A stretch of DNA of 64,000 nt from Pseudopyrenochaeta lycopersici (taxonomy: Eukaryota; Ascomycota; Dothideomycetes; Pleosporales; Pseudopyrenochaetaceae): positions 372,001-436,000 of the forward strand of contig NHZP01000006.1 in NCBI GenBank assembly GCA_003313425.1, read 5' to 3'. Position 1 is the first letter of the stretch, and each line of letters begins with the position of its first letter. The position numbers were made by a program, and so were the translations under genes. A model generated the notes under the pieces. That model was given only the letters and a program-made list of their open reading frames with translations. It had not been told where the DNA came from and did not search any database. Positions 60,501 through 64,000 of the stretch are shown one piece after another.

Positions 60501-62949
60501 ATGACTCTTCCGCACGGCCGTCAGAGGTTTTATCTTGACACACATACATGCATAGCTATTGTTCATGAACTCGAAGAGATCGAAAACAGGGCGGCGCCGC
60601 GAAATGACTCCGTGGTCGATAGAATCACCGGCAAGGCTATATATCGGTGGCAGACTTTGTTCGGCTTCACTGCCCGGGAGGCAGGGTTCGAGCTCCTCGA
60701 TCACCGTACCAAGCGCGCTGAGAAGATTTATACTCCTAAGACTACGACGGTTGGCGCGTGGCCATGGTGGAGATGTGAGAGACTTGGGTTTGATCAGGAA
60801 AGCTACGATTATTGGCTTGAGACTGTGGATGAGATTGCATTACTAGATCCCAAGGAAACCGCCCCGTGGGTTCGCCACAAGAGTGGAAAGTTTGAACTCT
60901 TCGTTATGAGACCGGTCGATTATTGCATCAATCGCTCTGCATTCGCGCCGTTCGTTGAGAGACAGCCCACTATTCATACAGTTTACGATTGGAAAGGCTT
61001 AAAACACACCGCCGTTCTTCTCCGCAGCTAGGAAGCGCGGACCTTTCAAGAACGCTTGCCGCCCTACTTTCGAGTGGATAATAACATCTATGCAACAGGC
61101 GATTGGGCATCGATACCAATGTGTTGGGCTCTGAAGCACCTACACGGCGTCTCTCGCGCTCCGCACGTCTACAGTTCGACTCTACCTCAGTCTCGACTAG
61201 ACAATGACCAAATCCCTCAACCACAACAGGACACATACCCGGTGTGGTACTTTCTTACCGGAGAATTAACCCGAGGCGAGAGACTCAAACAACTGTTGAA
61301 GCTCGACAAACTTCCAGATATGAGAATCGCCAGCATTGAAGGGCTCGTCCAGGCGCATGTGCGGCAATGCAATGCTCTGGTGACTCCACGACGAGAGCAG
61401 GTATGGTGTGGCCAAGATTATTGCGACGGCTGGGCCTACCGTGTCCAAAATGAGGAGGAGGAACGCCGGTTACGATATTTCAAGACTTCCTTTTTCTGTG
61501 TAGTTCGTTGTACAATCACATTGTCGGCGAAAGGTACGTTCGGGTCGCCAACCAAGGTCGATGGATTGGCATTCATTTACTCGGGCGGAGAATACATGTT
61601 GCGTTATATGAACTCCTTGCCAATAGCATCGACTCCAGATGGAATTTGGAGTGGGCGAAGACCGAAAGCCTCTCAAAGACTCGCTATTACTTCAAAAACT
61701 GCTCCAACTACAGCTCTTACGGACTTTTCGGCTTCAGCTGTATCTACGACATCGCTGTGTACAGAAAAAGACTCACCAGTCGCTCAGTGGCAGCAGCCAT
61801 TCGATCCGCCGCCCTCCCATGCAGCGCAAGCCCGACATATTGCTGCCTTGGGATGGAGGAGCAAAGCTATGGAAGCCTCACGGGTTCATACCATTCCGGC
61901 CCCTGGATATACTATTCCAATAACCAGAGCGATGGTCGCGCCGACCAAAATGATGACGACAGGAAGATCAACAGAAGGGGCCTGGTGGCGGAAGGGCAGG
62001 AAACGGAGGGGACTGTCCCTCTCTAGGCTTAACATACAACCTGAAGAATTTGAAAGGAACAATACCGCTCGGACGATCGAAGGTGCTGAGAATGCTGTGG
62101 CGAACAATACCGATATTGAACTACCTGATTACGGGGTCGCTGGCCCAGCGCAACATGGAACGGGCAGCAAACATGCATCCATATACGCCACTACACCAAG
62201 TAAGATTGCCGGTAGTTCTGCATTTATAGATGTCTCTACACAAGGTACGTCAATATTGCCATTTTTGGCGACAGCTCTGCACTGAGATTTGCAACAAGTG
62301 AGCACAATAGTAATGGGGAAAGATATTTGAAGCGGTTTCGGTACTGTGGCAACGTGAGCATTAAAAAACAATGAGAAACAATGTGAATGAGAAGCCTGGA
62401 AAGTGGCACAAACCTTTATTGATATTTTTCATCCTACAGAGCACAACAGGAAGCACGTGCTAACTTACCATCGCAATTTTAGATGCAAGATTGACATGGA
62501 TGAACGGTGAAATGCTCGTTTCTGCCCCGGCCAATGTCCCCATACAGTCTTCTGCAACTTGGAAGGGAAAGGGAAGAGCTTCTGAGGCAGAATTCGTAGA
62601 TATGGAGGTTTTACATGTGCAGTATGCAATACACGGTAACCAAGGAACGCCACTTGCTTACACGATCGCTACACCGACAAATTCTGAGCTGAACAACGGT
62701 GCTACACTGAGAAGTAGTTCTTCGGCGAGTACAGCAATACGAGGTGGAATAAATTCCTCCACTAATCCAACGAATGGCTTGAAGGCTACACCAGTAGAGA
62801 TTAGTAAAGATCCAACCGCTACTTCGAAGACAGGACATACAAAGGGCGAATCGTCCACATCAATACAGAACATAACAGAACTTAATGCGTGTAACACTCC
62901 AAGAATTAGATCGGAAGGAGCTGCAACAACGAGAACGCCCCGACATTAA
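60501..62949 (+). pseudogene. Large AIG2/gamma-glutamylcyclotransferase-like protein, frame interrupted by one TAG
   Basis: The ATG at 60501 opens a frame that meets TAG at 61029-61031 and then continues unbroken to 62244. A 238-nt intron (donor GTACGT at 62245, branch GTGCTAAC, acceptor TTTTAG at 62482) joins it in phase 1 to a last exon 62483-62949. Without the TAG the protein would have about 735 residues. Residues about 245-375 resemble the AIG2/GGCT fold: PVWYFLTGELTRGERLKQLL (start strand and helix), CDGWAYRVQNEEEERRLRYFKTSFF, VVRCTITLS and VDGLAFIYSGGE. The upstream 170 residues (with GAWPWWRCERLGFDQESYDYW) are not a domain I know. The part beyond residue 400 is low-complexity. The TAG fits a CAG-to-TAG change, an unrecognised intron or a base error. 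Confidence 0.5.
62245..62482 (+). other. Putative 238-nt intron of the AIG2-like gene
   Basis: Donor GTACGT, branch GTGCTAACTTACC and a pyrimidine-containing TTTTAG acceptor. Splicing joins two open frames in phase 1 (a Gly/Asp codon at the junction). It is unusually long compared with the other introns of the window (mostly 40-81 nt). Confidence 0.6.
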
Positions 62950-63817
62950 ACTAGTCCAGCGACTTTTAGATCAGGATAAACGCCGCCAATAACGCCTCAA
63001 TACAATTATCGGATACTGGTGGTACAACATCGCCAAACAGCAGGTTTGACAAGACCACGGAACGATGGTGACATCTGCTTCGACTGGAGCAGCTCTTGCC
63101 GGGTATTTTCGTCTACAACTATTAACTCCGAGGCCGCTACATACTCGACGTCGGTATTCGTTTAATGAATGTGCAGAATATTCTGCATTTGGCCTATTCG
63201 TTGAAACATGCAGGGATCATGAGTAAGTTCGTCGGCTAGCTTTTGATTTCTAATGGCTGTGTTTATTTTCTTTCGCACGTGTTGAAGATGGCAAGGCTGG
63301 AAGATGACTAGGTCTGTCGTTGGGATTCCAACACCAACTGACGTCACCAAGCTACCATAGCCATCAATTGTCTCTGTCACCCTCCAATTCATATGTCTTC
63401 GTGCTTCGTAACATTGCTTATCAAGACTTCACAAATATTAGCGTAGGACCAAAAAGCATTCATCACTAATCTCTTGTCGGCCAAGCACCGGCGAAATAAG
63501 ATCCTTCTGGGCGAACATGGTACCTTCCAAGCTTTCCGGTATACCAAGGCGGGATGAAATTGACCGCGACCAAGATATTACCCCGCCTACGTGCATTGCA
63601 TAGTTCCGGTTAATCTGTCGTAGCCCTTGCAGATGCCCAGGAACGGTGCTCTAGGCTTTGACAGGCGATGTCATTTGAGGGAGCTACAAAACCCAGCGAT
63701 GTCGCAATGAGGCTGCGTAATTGCAATACCATTCTCCCCAAATTTGCATTGATAGGTGTGACATCCGTGACTGAATTCACGCAGACTGTGAAGCATATTC
63801 AACCCGCGATAAAGAAG
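62950..63817. other. Intergenic, promoter side of the last gene
   Basis: No gene was recognised. Short frames only. Confidence 0.45.
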
Positions 63818-64000
63818 ATGGTCAATTCACGGACTCTCCTCGCCGCATTGGCGAGTGTAGGTACTGCACTGGCAGCAGGAAACTCGCTCAAGGTGCGCAA
63901 TGGAGGTGTTGCTGTTGGGCAAATCAAGAACGTGGGTGGAAGTAAGTTCCCAAGTATTCGATATCGATATGAATCCAAAACTAACAGAACACCAACAGTC
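63818..64000 (+). CDS. Secreted protein, first exon and start of second (cut by window end)
   Basis: The ATG at 63818 begins a signal peptide (MVNSRTLLAALASVGTALAAG). The first exon ends at 63941 (KNVGG plus one base). A 57-nt intron follows, 63942-63998, with donor GTAAGT, branch AACTAAC and acceptor CAACAG, and only two bases of exon 2 are inside the window. The mature start (NSLKVRNGGVAVGQIKNVGG) matches no family I can name. Protein type, size and function lie beyond the window. Confidence 0.6.
   Translation, partial: MVNSRTLLAALASVGTALAAGNSLKVRNGGVAVGQIKNVGGSKFPSIRYRYESKTNRTPTV

Noticed and set aside
61886..62107. 73-codon minus-strand frame with a transmembrane-like segment
   Set aside because: It lies opposite the long AIG2-like frame, which is supported by a consistent intron and downstream exon. 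There is no other evidence for a minus-strand gene.
1..64000. Transposons, CRISPR arrays, phage genes, tRNA or rRNA genes
   Set aside because: No transposase, reverse-transcriptase or integrase motifs, repeat-spacer arrays, or convincing tRNA/rRNA sequence were found by eye. A tRNAscan or repeat search could still reveal short elements.

Overview
The window looks like nuclear DNA of a filamentous ascomycete (Pezizomycotina, probably Dothideomycetes). Genes are monocistronic and lie on both strands. Introns are short (mostly 40-81 nt), with GT...AG ends and CTAAC-type branch points. The families are typical of such fungi: a Zn2Cys6 regulator, a GPI-anchored wall protein, a salicylate-hydroxylase-like FAD monooxygenase, a C2H2 protein of a fungal-specific family and a YAT-type amino-acid permease. 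The genus assignment is not possible from sequence reading alone. I recognised no rRNA, tRNA, CRISPR array, transposase or reverse transcriptase.

Layout. 1-8.0 kb: the tail of a vanadium-haloperoxidase/PAP2-like enzyme, two small paralogous proteins (1.5-1.8 and 5.9-6.1 kb), a coiled-coil protein, a GPI-anchored protein and a three-repeat gelsolin/fragmin. 8.0-24.6 kb: very gene-poor, with one clear gene, a disordered protein with a conserved C-terminal Cys/His/Trp module (15.1-16.7 kb). 24.6-28.5 kb: two broken genes, a dynamin-family GTPase with several frameshifts and a C2H2 zinc-finger gene with a nonsense codon. 29.5-31.6 kb: a SAP-domain microprotein and an aldehyde dehydrogenase. 36.1-45.0 kb: a four-helix membrane protein, a Zn2Cys6 transcription factor and an FAD monooxygenase. 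46.0-51.9 kb: a divergent pair, GH2 beta-galactosidase and an MFS sugar (lactose-permease-like) transporter, sharing a promoter of about 1 kb. 52.0-58.0 kb: two hypothetical proteins and an amino-acid permease with four introns. 58.7-62.9 kb: two more interrupted genes, a sterol-dehydrogenase-like SDR (stop plus frameshift) and an AIG2/gamma-glutamylcyclotransferase-like gene (one stop). 63.8 kb: the first exon of a secreted protein.

The best functional unit is the divergent beta-galactosidase/sugar-transporter pair, which reads as an uptake-plus-hydrolysis module for beta-galactosides; candidate carbon-regulation motifs lie between the two genes. The most distinctive structural feature is that four recognisable genes are each disrupted at one or a few points while their flanking reading frames stay well conserved. 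This means either recent decay of accessory genes or base errors in the assembly. No clearly new biological system is proven here. The best candidates for something undescribed are the small paired motif family (1.5 and 5.9 kb) and the large AIG2-like protein with an unrecognised N-terminal region.
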